Origin: Nitrospiraceae bacterium
GTDB lineage: Bacteria; Nitrospirota; Nitrospiria; Nitrospirales; UBA8639
Assembly (NCBI GenBank): GCA_003523945.1
Contig: DOFS01000434.1
Location: 1-24,802 of the forward strand
DNA length: 24,802 nucleotides
Direction: 5' to 3'
Under the pieces are notes generated by a model. That model saw only the letters and a program-made list of their open reading frames with translations. It was not told the DNA's origin and did no database searches. This document shows, piece after piece, positions 7,942 to 15,924 of the stretch; positions within the stretch are counted from its first letter, which is position 1; every line of letters begins with the position of its first letter. A program made the position numbers and the translations under genes.

Positions 7942-9267
7942 ATGACTCAACCCATTACCTCAAACAAAGCCGAGGATGTTGTCTTGCACCACAACTCCGA
8001 GCGGTTTTCGTTGAGGAAGCTTGCTGATAAGGGATTCTGGGCTCTAATCGACAAGGGGCTTTTTGCCTCCTCAAACTTTTTCTTGAACGTGTTGTTGGCT
8101 AACTGGTTGAGCCAACAAGAGTACGGATCATTTTCTGTTGCATTAGCAATCTTTTTTCTGGTGTCCGTATTTCACACAACCTTGATAAGTGAACCAATGC
8201 TGGTCTTTGGCCCAGGAAAGTATAGGGACCAGCTTCCGGACTACCTGGGTGTAATCCTTTGGGGGCATTGTGCTCTCGCGGCGCTGGGTAGCGTGGTGAT
8301 ATTGGTGGGGGCTCTGTTCGTCTATTTCATAGGTCAGAGCGCCCTAGCGTTATCCCTTGTCGCCATGGCAATAGCAAGTCCCTGTATTCTCCTTCAGTGG
8401 ATTATGCGGAGGATCACATACATTAATGCGACCCCACACTTAGCGGCGTTTGCTGGATCCTTGTATTTGATTGCTATGGTGGCAGGAATTAGCAGCCTTT
8501 ATTCATTTCGCCTTCTTTCCGCAGCCTCAGCGCTTGGCGTTATGGCCGTCTCTAGTGTTTTCGCGGTTTGGTGGATGATTAAAGGAATTCCTGTTAAAGC
8601 CGTGCTAGAGAACAGAATTCTATTCCGATCTTGCGTCGAGGATCATCGAAATTATGGAGGATGGGCGACTGGAACTGCACTTCTTCGATGGATTCCATCC
8701 AATTTTTATTATGTTCTCCTTCCCATTTGGGGTGGATTGGAAGCCAGTGCCGCTCTTCGTGCACTTATGAACTTATTGGTGCCTTTTCAAAATATGACGC
8801 TCGCCCTCGGGGATGTTCTGGTTCCGACATTGGTGAAGGTTAAGCGAGGTAGGGTTTTCAATTCTCTGGTAGTAAAAACTCTGATTTTATCTCTGCTTGG
8901 TTCAGGATTATATTGGTTCGCATTGACTATGTTCGGTGCTACTATCATGCAATGGATCTATGGGGGAGGGTATATCGAGCATGCTGGTTTATTATGGGTA
9001 ATTGCATTATCGGTAGTATTTGCAACTCTTGCTTCAGTGTTCGGTATATTTCTGAGGGCTGCAAATAAACCAGATCTCATCTTTCGGGCATATGTGTGTG
9101 CAATGATTGTCACGCTTCCATTCGCTCTCTGGGCTACAGCAATTTTTGGATTAGCTGGGGCTGGGTTTTCTATTACTCTTGGCTCATTCATGACTGCGGC
9201 TGTAATGGCGTGGTTTTGTTGGCGGGGTGTATGGTCAGCTGGCAATAAAGAAACACGCACATTGTGA
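7942..9267 (+). CDS. Wzx-like polysaccharide flippase
   Basis: This 441-residue, very hydrophobic protein has about 12 predicted membrane segments and the layout of the MOP/MATE-superfamily polysaccharide transporters. An amphipathic start (KLADKGFWALIDKGLFASSNFFLNVLLANWL) resembles the family's first helix. LLRWIPSNFYYVLLPIWGG and AALRALMNLLVPFQNM are also typical. It should flip the undecaprenyl-linked repeat unit from the cytoplasmic to the periplasmic face of the inner membrane. ATG 7942 lies 15 bases after the previous gene. An upstream in-frame ATG at 7864 would overlap the GT4 gene by 64 bases and add 26 residues of non-membrane sequence, so it is less likely. The stop TGA overlaps the GTG start of the next gene (GTGA), implying translational coupling. 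Family is confident from topology and context, not from a search. Confidence 0.88.
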   Translation: MTQPITSNKAEDVVLHHNSERFSLRKLADKGFWALIDKGLFASSNFFLNVLLANWLSQQEYGSFSVALAIFFLVSVFHTTLISEPMLVFGPGKYRDQLPDYLGVILWGHCALAALGSVVILVGALFVYFIGQSALALSLVAMAIASPCILLQWIMRRITYINATPHLAAFAGSLYLIAMVAGISSLYSFRLLSAASALGVMAVSSVFAVWWMIKGIPVKAVLENRILFRSCVEDHRNYGGWATGTALLRWIPSNFYYVLLPIWGGLEASAALRALMNLLVPFQNMTLALGDVLVPTLVKVKRGRVFNSLVVKTLILSLLGSGLYWFALTMFGATIMQWIYGGGYIEHAGLLWVIALSVVFATLASVFGIFLRAANKPDLIFRAYVCAMIVTLPFALWATAIFGLAGAGFSITLGSFMTAAVMAWFCWRGVWSAGNKETRTL

Positions 9268-10622
9268 CAGATTTAGACCCGCGGTCATCAATAGTGATGA
9301 AGTTGTTTGTGGCTTTGCAGGCTTGGAATATCCCCTATGTTGTTGTTGGGGATACGAGGCAATTTCCTTCTACAATTACTAGCGATATCGATTTGGTTAT
9401 TGCTTCTGGACTATTTCAGAAATTCCAGCATTTATTGTGCGACTTTTGTGATGAAGAAAAAATTAATTTTGTTCAGGTGCTTAAGCATGAGTATGAGGCC
9501 TGGTATTGCGTTTTAGCATGGCATGATAAGTCAGGGCATTTGTGGTTTTTGCATCCTGACATATGCTGTCATTATATACGGCTTGGACGATCCTACCTGA
9601 ATTCAGAAGAACTATTAGCAGGGCGCTACCAACCAAAGGATAATAGTGGGCTAGAAAGAGGATTCTTTGTCCCTCGGCCCTCGCATGCATTTATTTATTA
9701 TCTTATAAAAAAAATTGAGAAAGGCCAGTTAACTTCCGACGATGGTGAATATTTAAATATACAATGGCAAAGGGACGTCAAACAGGCCTTAAGCCTTGTG
9801 CAACGATTTTGGCCCATGCCCCTCGCTGAACAGTTGGCTTTGGCGGCAACAGAGAATAGATGGTCGAACATTGATTCTCATTCCTTCAAGTTCCGTGAAA
9901 GCTTGCGCAAACGAGCTCCCATTTCAGTCAAAGGACTGTGGTTAGAGGGGCAAAGAAAAATCAATCGTCTGTGCAATCCCACGGGTATTTTTATTGTTTT
10001 CTTAGGACCAGACGGATCCGGAAAAAGTACTGTCCTTAATCGAGTAAAGGAACGACTTGCCCCGGCATTTCGCCGAACGCGGTATTATCATCTTCGCCCC
10101 AATTGGCGATGTTTCTCGAGAAAAACACAAGCTACTCAATCCCCTCACGCATCTCCACCGCGAGGGGTTTTTGCATCGTTGTTCAAGCTAGGGCTGTGGT
10201 GGGCAGATTACTTTATTGGGTACTGGCTTGATATTTATAGGCGATTGGTTTCTTCAACATTTGTGGTATTCGATCGGTACTATTACGACTTGTTGGTGGA
10301 TGCAAGACGATATAGATATGGGGCACCACGTTGTCTTGCCATACTAGTAGGAAAGTTTATTCCAAAACCGGATCTCGTCATTTTGTTAGACGCCCCTCCT
10401 GAAATTCTTTTGCAGAGAAAGCAGGAAGTGGAATTTGAGGAATTGGTTCGACAGAGGGCAGGGTACAAAAAAGTGGTGAATTCACTGCCGAACGGAAATA
10501 TTGTGGATAGTTCGAAACCATTAGATCAAGTCGTGATCCAAGTTGAGCAAATCGTGTTGACTTATATGACAGCACGGCTACGTCGGCGCCAAGGCTCAAA
10601 AGGAAAAAGGGTATGGATGTAG
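9264..10622 (+). CDS. Nucleotidyltransferase-like / thymidylate-kinase-like fusion protein
   Basis: This is a two-domain, 452-residue cytoplasmic protein. The N-terminal region (about 1-140) has VVVGDTRQFPSTITSDIDLVI, where D41 and D43 form the DxD of nucleotidyltransferase-fold proteins. The C-terminal region starts with the P-loop GPDGSGKST (248-256), then FDRYYYDLLVDARRY with the DR motif near 337-338, LVILLDAPPE (371-380), and an RKQEVEFEELVRQR lid-like stretch (385-398). That is the layout of thymidylate-kinase-like P-loop kinases. The length is about twice that of a true thymidylate kinase. Its place between the flippase and an APH-fold kinase argues against a role in dTMP metabolism. 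It probably phosphorylates or activates a polysaccharide building block, which is inference. GTG 9264 overlaps the preceding stop; ATG 9297 is an alternative. Confidence 0.78.
   Translation: MTDLDPRSSIVMKLFVALQAWNIPYVVVGDTRQFPSTITSDIDLVIASGLFQKFQHLLCDFCDEEKINFVQVLKHEYEAWYCVLAWHDKSGHLWFLHPDICCHYIRLGRSYLNSEELLAGRYQPKDNSGLERGFFVPRPSHAFIYYLIKKIEKGQLTSDDGEYLNIQWQRDVKQALSLVQRFWPMPLAEQLALAATENRWSNIDSHSFKFRESLRKRAPISVKGLWLEGQRKINRLCNPTGIFIVFLGPDGSGKSTVLNRVKERLAPAFRRTRYYHLRPNWRCFSRKTQATQSPHASPPRGVFASLFKLGLWWADYFIGYWLDIYRRLVSSTFVVFDRYYYDLLVDARRYRYGAPRCLAILVGKFIPKPDLVILLDAPPEILLQRKQEVEFEELVRQRAGYKKVVNSLPNGNIVDSSKPLDQVVIQVEQIVLTYMTARLRRRQGSKGKRVWM
10141..10172 (+). terminator. Terminator-like hairpin inside a coding region
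   Basis: CCCCTC (10141-10146) pairs with GAGGGG (10162-10167) and is followed at once by TTTTT (10168-10172). Two further G-C pairs are possible inside the loop after one mismatch. This is the shape of a factor-independent terminator on the + strand, but it lies in the middle of the kinase-fusion gene, in the linker between P-loop and DR motif. It may cause partial premature termination and so reduce expression of downstream genes, or it may be a chance product of the coding sequence. Confidence 0.35.
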
Positions 10623-11635
10623 GGCGATTGTTTCCACCCCAAGTAAGGGTGTTTCCCCTTCCAAATGCCATTCACCCCAAACTTTATGTTTTTGGAGCAA
10701 CCTCAACTCTACGATGGAAGGAAAGTGCACTCTACCCTGCCTTTCGAATGTCTGCGCGGCTGTACCGTTTTCTTATTCGTGCCAAAGTGGCTGCTGGTTA
10801 TACTTCCTTTTGGAATAACCAAATATCTCAATGGATTGTTTCGGAATTTGTCCAGGATCTTCTCCCCAATTTGAAATCGTGTGTTATTTTAGTTGGAACC
10901 CCTGGGCCGACTCAAAAACTAATTGTGCAATTATGGGACGGGAAGAACGTAGTAGGATATCTCAAGTATGCTGAAAAGCCGGCAGCCAGAGTTCGTTTGA
11001 AAAACGAATATCAAGTTCTTCTCGATCTTCCGAAGGGATTAGCGCCAATCCCCCTTAAATATGGTGCTATGGGGGACGGCGAAGCCCTGCTTTCCACTCC
11101 CGTTTTCGGGCGGGCGTTTTCACCAACGCCCTATCCTGTAAAGAGGATCGTTGAATATTTCAACGGGTTGAAGATATCAGGCCCATTGATTCTTAATGAT
11201 CACCCCTGGATTCGAATGTATGCAGAGCGAAATGAAAATATTGTTCAACCGTGGTTGGATGTGCTTTCACGTCGAAAGTGGTCAATCGTATTTTCTCATG
11301 GTGATTCTGCGCCTTGGAATATCTTTAATTTGGCAAATGGGAATGTACAGGCAATTGACTGGGAATATGGTACGTGTCAGGGTTTTCCTCAAATAGACAT
11401 AGTTCAATATATTTTGCAAGTTGCCGCTTTAATTTATCGGTGGTCTCCACAACAGGCGAGAAATTATGCAGTCAATTTTCTCTGCCGTAGCAATTCCCCG
11501 TTGCGAAGAGTTGAAGCGCAATCGGTTGTTTGTTTTGCTGCCTATCATGGCTATATGCAAGCGTTAGAAGATGGACAATCCCCAGATGCTTCGTTGCAAA
11601 TCTGGAGGCGTGCCGTGTGGGAAGGTTCGATGTGA
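10613..11635 (+). CDS. APH-fold phosphotransferase (aminoglycoside/choline kinase-like)
   Basis: This 340-residue protein has the protein-kinase-like fold of aminoglycoside and choline phosphotransferases. The catalytic loop is HGDSAPWN (229-236; D231 base, N236 metal ligand) and the metal-binding motif is IDWEYG (248-253; D249). K118 in VGYLKYAEK is a candidate ATP-binding lysine. Relatives phosphorylate small hydroxyl compounds such as choline, sugars or aminoglycosides. In this setting a sugar or repeat-unit substituent is more likely than antibiotic resistance. ATG 10613 overlaps the end of the kinase-fusion gene by ten bases, and AAGGG lies just upstream. Its own stop overlaps the GTG of the next glycosyltransferase. 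The tight pairing with the P-loop kinase suggests that both serve the same modification. Substrate unknown. Confidence 0.82.
   Translation: MDVGRLFPPQVRVFPLPNAIHPKLYVFGATSTLRWKESALYPAFRMSARLYRFLIRAKVAAGYTSFWNNQISQWIVSEFVQDLLPNLKSCVILVGTPGPTQKLIVQLWDGKNVVGYLKYAEKPAARVRLKNEYQVLLDLPKGLAPIPLKYGAMGDGEALLSTPVFGRAFSPTPYPVKRIVEYFNGLKISGPLILNDHPWIRMYAERNENIVQPWLDVLSRRKWSIVFSHGDSAPWNIFNLANGNVQAIDWEYGTCQGFPQIDIVQYILQVAALIYRWSPQQARNYAVNFLCRSNSPLRRVEAQSVVCFAAYHGYMQALEDGQSPDASLQIWRRAVWEGSM
11620..11634 (+). promoter_or_regulatory. Ribosome binding site deciding a GTG start
   Basis: GGAAGG (11620-11625), six bases before GTG 11632, fixes the start of the third GT4 gene. It does so inside the last codons of the APH-like gene, giving a stop/start overlap typical of translational coupling. 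Confidence 0.6.
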
Positions 11636-12873
11636 ATCGGTTGAAAGTGCTCATTTCTGCCTATGCATGTGAACCGGAGAAGGGATCTGAGCCAGGGGTC
11701 GGCTGGAATACCGTTACCCATGTGGCAGAACATCACCAACTATGGGTTCTTACTAGAGCCAATAACCGCCCGTCGATCGAATTGGCCTTGAAATCCAATC
11801 CATTGCCCACTGTCACATTTGTATACTATGACTTGCCCAAATGGAGTGTTTGGTGGAAGCGTGGTGGAAGTGGGATACAAGTGTACTACTATTTGTGGCA
11901 AATTGGTATCATGCCTCTGGCCAGGCGTCTTCAGCAGGAAATTGGATTCGATCTTGTACATCACGTGACATTTGTCCGCTATTGGAACCCGTGTTTTCTT
12001 GCACTTTTGCCAGTTCCACTACTGTGGGGACCTGTTGGAGGTGGAGAATCAACACCAGGCGACTTTCATAATGGATTTAGTCTTCGGGGAAGGACAATGG
12101 AAGCAGGAAGAAACATGGCACGATGGTTAGGGGAACGCGATCCTTTTGTTCGCATGACCGCGGCGAAGAGCAGGCTGAGTCTGGCTACAACACCGCAAAC
12201 AGCAGCATGTCTCGACCGGATCGGATGTAAAAACTACGAAGTGATGAGCCAGTGTGCACTGAATCTAGAGGAAATGAACCTTCTATGGAGTGACAGGCCA
12301 GTTTTGGCGCAAGGCGAGAGAGTAATATTCCTTAGTCTTGGTAATCTTCTTCATTGGAAAGGGGTACATCTTGCTCTTAGTGCCCTCAAGCAATCCGGTC
12401 TTAGAAATGTTGAATTTTTGATTGTCGGTAGTGGGCCAGAGCGTGGCCGGCTAGAAGAATTAACTCAACGATTTGGCCTAACGGGCATGGTGGTATTCTG
12501 TGGGAGGCTCTCGCGCAGAGAAGCGTTACAGAAGATCAAATCTTGCCACGTTTTGGTTCACCCGAGTTTGCATGATTCTGGAAGCTTTGTATGTTTAGAA
12601 AGCATGGCTGCAGGGAAACCTGTGATTTGCTTAAATCATGGTGGACCGTCAAGCATCGTTACTCCTGAAACGGGTATCAAGATTGTTCCAACCGATGAAT
12701 TACAAACCATCAAGGATTTGGCTAAAGCAATGGTTTGCTTGACTAAGAACAATGCGTTGCGAGAGCGGATGGGACAACATGCGCGCAGTCGCGTTATCAA
12801 AGAGTTCACTTGGGAACGAAAAGCCGAGCAGTTTCATCAACACTACTTGGCCGTCACACAAACCAGCTCTTGA
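11632..12873 (+). CDS. Glycosyltransferase family 4
   Basis: This is a 413-residue GT4 enzyme. The opening LKVLISAYACEPEKGSEPGVGWN is characteristic of a well-populated exopolysaccharide GT4 subgroup. WGPVGGGESTPGDF lies in the N-terminal half. FLSLGNLLHWKGVHLAL, VEFLIVGSGPERGRL and HPSLHDSGSFVCLESMAAGKPV are the donor-site motifs of the C-terminal domain. It adds one sugar to the lipid-linked repeat unit at the cytoplasmic face. GTG 11632 is chosen because GGAAGG (11620-11625) sits six bases upstream and the codon overlaps the previous stop as GTGA. The longest open frame begins at 11530 deep inside the APH-like gene and would add 34 residues with no family resemblance. Donor sugar unknown. 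Confidence 0.9.
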   Translation: MNRLKVLISAYACEPEKGSEPGVGWNTVTHVAEHHQLWVLTRANNRPSIELALKSNPLPTVTFVYYDLPKWSVWWKRGGSGIQVYYYLWQIGIMPLARRLQQEIGFDLVHHVTFVRYWNPCFLALLPVPLLWGPVGGGESTPGDFHNGFSLRGRTMEAGRNMARWLGERDPFVRMTAAKSRLSLATTPQTAACLDRIGCKNYEVMSQCALNLEEMNLLWSDRPVLAQGERVIFLSLGNLLHWKGVHLALSALKQSGLRNVEFLIVGSGPERGRLEELTQRFGLTGMVVFCGRLSRREALQKIKSCHVLVHPSLHDSGSFVCLESMAAGKPVICLNHGGPSSIVTPETGIKIVPTDELQTIKDLAKAMVCLTKNNALRERMGQHARSRVIKEFTWERKAEQFHQHYLAVTQTSS

Positions 12874-12944
12874 CCCCAGTTCTGTTACCCCGTTTCTCTC
12901 CGAAATTTCAGTCCATTTGGTAAATAAGTGAGTTCTGTATTTTG

Positions 12945-14327
12945 ATGTTAAGTTTTCTCCTATGGTCTTTGCTAGGAATCCTCTTCGGAGCGATTATCCT
13001 ATATTTTGGAACTCTTGCCATTGTTTTTATTTTAGCTCTTCCTGTTTTTTATCTTTCTGTTCGAGCATTGCATGATGGTGGTGGCAAAATCATCCCTCTT
13101 CTGGGTCAACTTCGTTGGTGGCATGGAGCATGGATCGCGTTATTTTTGAGTGGTTTGGTGTTTCGAATTCGAGAAACCGATGAGGCTGTTTCTACTCCTC
13201 TTGATTTTTGGGCTGTTTACCGTATGGGGCTCGTTTTCCTTGTAGCGATCGCTTTGCTATATCGGTTGGTGATGCGCCAGCCTGATTGGTTGCCGTCTTT
13301 AACACGAGGTGGCGTGGGCCTGTTGGCAGGGTATGCCGGTTTAGGTATCTGCTCCACCCTCTGGTCTGTATATCCAGCATGGACTTTCTATAAAGGTGTC
13401 GAATATCTCGTCGATATCGTTTTAGTAGCTGCAATCGTCAGTTCACTGAAGACACTCAAGGATTGGAAATTGTTGTTTAATATGACCTGGGTTCTGTATG
13501 GCGGGCTACTGGGAACTATTCTGATTGGTGCCATCCTTTGGTCAGATAAAGCAGTAAAATATGGAGTTGGCCTCTTAGGGGTTCAAATTCAAGGTGTTGT
13601 GCCTTTTGTGGCTTCGAACGGTGTGGGTGAGCTAGGAGCGATCATTGGAGCGGTTGCACTAGTTCGACTCGTAACCCGCGAGCATGACAAACACTTTTAT
13701 CTGACGGTGCTATGCTTTGGTTTGGGAATGCTGATTCTAGCCCAAACACGTTCTGCTTTATTGGGGTTCTTAGTGGCTGCACTTCTAATATTGGTCTTGG
13801 TGAAGCGCTTGGGGTTTATGGTATTGCTTGCAGGCTTTCTTTTTATGGTGGTTTCATTTGGAAGTGTAGGCGACTTGATTTGGAGCTATATTCTTCGCGG
13901 ACAAAACCCAGAACTTTTTGCTTCGCTTTCTGGTCGAACACAATGGTGGCAGTTTGGATGGGATTTGTTTATACAACGTCCACTCACCGGCTATGGAGCT
14001 TATGCCGGATCAAGATTCGCCGCACTTGCGGACGCAGGCACTGAAACTACTTCGTCAATTCATAATACTTGGCTAGAAGCACTACTAGGGGTTGGGATTT
14101 TCGGATTTTTACTTCTCTTAGTAGGTTGCTTAAGCATTTGGAAGTGTTTTCTTTCCTCGCATGGTACCCCCTCTAATGAAAGGGTTATGTCGGCCCTCAC
14201 GCTTGAGGCAATGAGTGTTTTTGCAGTTCTGTCTGTTCGTTCGTGCTTTACATCTGGTTTAATTTGGCATCCATCTCTCCCCTTTTTATTGGTGTTGGGT
14301 TATGCGGAATTTATCCGGAGGAAATAA
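12945..14327 (+). CDS. O-antigen ligase/polymerase family membrane protein (Wzy-like)
   Basis: This 460-residue integral membrane protein has about 10-12 hydrophobic segments and the Wzy_C/O-antigen-ligase signatures. QTRSALLGF (267-275) lies in a membrane helix. A large periplasmic loop follows with SGRTQWWQFGWDLF (329-342), RPLTGYGAYAG (345-355) and SIHNTWLEALLGVGIFGF (371-388), including the conserved H373. Proteins of this type join undecaprenyl-linked units, either polymerising them (Wzy) or ligating them to a lipid or other acceptor (WaaL). With a flippase and a CpsD-like kinase in the same window, a polymerase role is more likely, but sequence alone does not separate the two. ATG 12945 is preferred over the adjacent in-frame TTG 12942. 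The gap from the preceding GT4 is 71 bases. Confidence 0.87.
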   Translation: MLSFLLWSLLGILFGAIILYFGTLAIVFILALPVFYLSVRALHDGGGKIIPLLGQLRWWHGAWIALFLSGLVFRIRETDEAVSTPLDFWAVYRMGLVFLVAIALLYRLVMRQPDWLPSLTRGGVGLLAGYAGLGICSTLWSVYPAWTFYKGVEYLVDIVLVAAIVSSLKTLKDWKLLFNMTWVLYGGLLGTILIGAILWSDKAVKYGVGLLGVQIQGVVPFVASNGVGELGAIIGAVALVRLVTREHDKHFYLTVLCFGLGMLILAQTRSALLGFLVAALLILVLVKRLGFMVLLAGFLFMVVSFGSVGDLIWSYILRGQNPELFASLSGRTQWWQFGWDLFIQRPLTGYGAYAGSRFAALADAGTETTSSIHNTWLEALLGVGIFGFLLLLVGCLSIWKCFLSSHGTPSNERVMSALTLEAMSVFAVLSVRSCFTSGLIWHPSLPFLLVLGYAEFIRRK

Positions 14328-14409
14328 GCTTCCTAGGTGTTAAGTCATTTCCAAGCTTGGTAATTCAGAATGATTCAATTGCCTCCATGCAAGGCTTGAA
14401 AACAATATT

Positions 14410-15597
14410 ATGAAAATTCTTCTTGTTCATAACCATTATCAAAAACCGGGTGGTGAAGATCAGGTCTTTGCTGCTGAAGGGGCGTTACTCGAGTCTTATG
14501 GTCATACAGTAGTGCGCTATGAAGCCCACAATGATCAGGTAGGAGAATTTACTAGTTTTCAGCTTGCCAAGGCGACAATTTGGAATAGTCATGCTTGCAG
14601 AGAATTAAAGAATTTGATCAAGATTGAACGACCTGAAATTATGCACGTTCACAATACCTTTCCGCTCATATCACCCGTTGCCTATTACGCAGCAAAATCT
14701 GAAAATATTCCAGTAGTCCAAACCTTACACAATTATCGATTACTTTGCTTAAACCCAAATTTATTTAGAAATGGAAAAGTCTGTGAGGATTGTCTTGGCA
14801 AATTTATGCCATGGCCAGGCATCTTACATTCCTGTTATCGAGGAAATCGTAAAGCTAGTGGAGTGGTTGCAATGATGCTGATATCCCACCGAATCCTACG
14901 AACTTGGTTGCGTGATGTCGATATGTTTATAGCTTTAAGTGTCTTTTCGCGCAAAAAATTCATCGAAGAAGGCCTTCCCAATAACAAAATCACAGTAAAA
15001 CCCAATTTCGTTGGCAATGATCCGGGCATTGGTTCCGGGGAAGGAAATTACGCCATTTTTGTAGGAAGGCTTTCCTCTGAAAAGGGGATTGAAACATTAC
15101 TTGAGGCATGGAAGTCATTAAATGGACGAGTTAGATTGAAAATTGCTGGAGATGGTCCTTTGGCTTCAAAGGTAGTGGACGCAACACAGAAAATGTCTTC
15201 TATTGATTATGTCGGACATCTCTCCAGAGATGAGATATTCCTTCACTTAAAAAATGCTAGCGTCATGATCTTTCCTTCCCTTTGCTACGAGGGCTTTCCA
15301 TTAACCATAGCAGAAGCCTATGCGACAGGACTGCCAGTAATCGGTTCCCAAACTGGGAGTATTTCCGAACTCATTCAGCCTGGGAAGACGGGTTTGTGCT
15401 TTGAACCGGGGAATTCCAGGGATCTAGTCAGACAGGTCGACTGGATTGTAGATCACCCAAGGGAACTCGCGTCAATGAGACTTAATGCCAGGAGGGAGTT
15501 TGAGGAAAAGTATACGGATTCTCACAATTATGATTTACTTCTGAAAATCTACCGTCAAGTGTTAGGTAAACAAATTTACTCAGGATCCGCAACCTAA
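14410..15597 (+). CDS. Glycosyltransferase family 4 with cysteine-rich insert
   Basis: This 395-residue GT4 enzyme opens MKILLVHNHYQKPGGEDQVF, a familiar start for the subgroup. It carries the insert LLCLNPNLFRNGKVCEDCLG running to HSCYRG, with C113, C125, C128 and C142, which may bind a metal or form a structural knuckle. The C-terminal domain has AIFVGRLSSEKGIETLLEAW (215-234), LKIAGDGP (243-250) and an intact EX7E motif, E294 to E302 (YEGFPLTIAEA). Of the four GT4 genes in the window this is the most canonical. It is the last recognisable gene of the + strand cluster and begins 82 bases after the Wzy-like gene. Donor sugar unknown. Confidence 0.92.
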   Translation: MKILLVHNHYQKPGGEDQVFAAEGALLESYGHTVVRYEAHNDQVGEFTSFQLAKATIWNSHACRELKNLIKIERPEIMHVHNTFPLISPVAYYAAKSENIPVVQTLHNYRLLCLNPNLFRNGKVCEDCLGKFMPWPGILHSCYRGNRKASGVVAMMLISHRILRTWLRDVDMFIALSVFSRKKFIEEGLPNNKITVKPNFVGNDPGIGSGEGNYAIFVGRLSSEKGIETLLEAWKSLNGRVRLKIAGDGPLASKVVDATQKMSSIDYVGHLSRDEIFLHLKNASVMIFPSLCYEGFPLTIAEAYATGLPVIGSQTGSISELIQPGKTGLCFEPGNSRDLVRQVDWIVDHPRELASMRLNARREFEEKYTDSHNYDLLLKIYRQVLGKQIYSGSAT

Positions 15598-15924
15598 TTT
15601 TGATTGCTAGGGTTAGGGGGGCTGAATGAAAAATCTATAACGAGCTTCCATGACGAAATTGTATCCGTTCCTTATTGGCAAACAGTTCTATATTGGAATT
15701 TAGTTCGACCAGGTCCCCCTTGAACCACGCATTTTTCTGAGGCAGTGTCCGTAACTCTCGAACACCAGACACTATCATTTTCTCGAACTGCCGGCTCCAA
15801 CCATAAATCGATTGCCCGAGACCACATAGTGCCCCACCGGTTTGTCAATCGTCCTGGTTATCCAATCCTGGGGAATGTGGAAAATTTGTTAATGTTTGAT
15901 CCCAAAACCCAAAATGCAGGCCTG
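15598..15924. other. Intergenic stretch before decayed insertion sequence
   Basis: No convincing gene is seen here. Open frames on both strands are short and unlike known proteins. AGTGTC (15743-15748) and GACACT form a six-base inverted repeat inside the segment running from about 15741 to 15776, which could be a relic of an insertion-sequence end, but no matching partner was found to the right. No good terminator follows the last + strand gene. Confidence 0.4.

Noticed and set aside
9264..10622. Annotation as plain thymidylate kinase (tmk)
   Set aside because: The protein is about twice the usual length, has an extra N-terminal nucleotidyltransferase-like domain and sits in a polysaccharide operon.
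10613..11635. Antibiotic-resistance aminoglycoside phosphotransferase
   Set aside because: Only the general APH-fold motifs are present, and the gene is translationally coupled to glycan-assembly genes.
14351..14360. Perfect 10-base palindrome CCAAGCTTGG between the Wzy-like and last GT4 genes
   Set aside because: Too short without a loop or T-tract to be a terminator; expected by chance at this scale.
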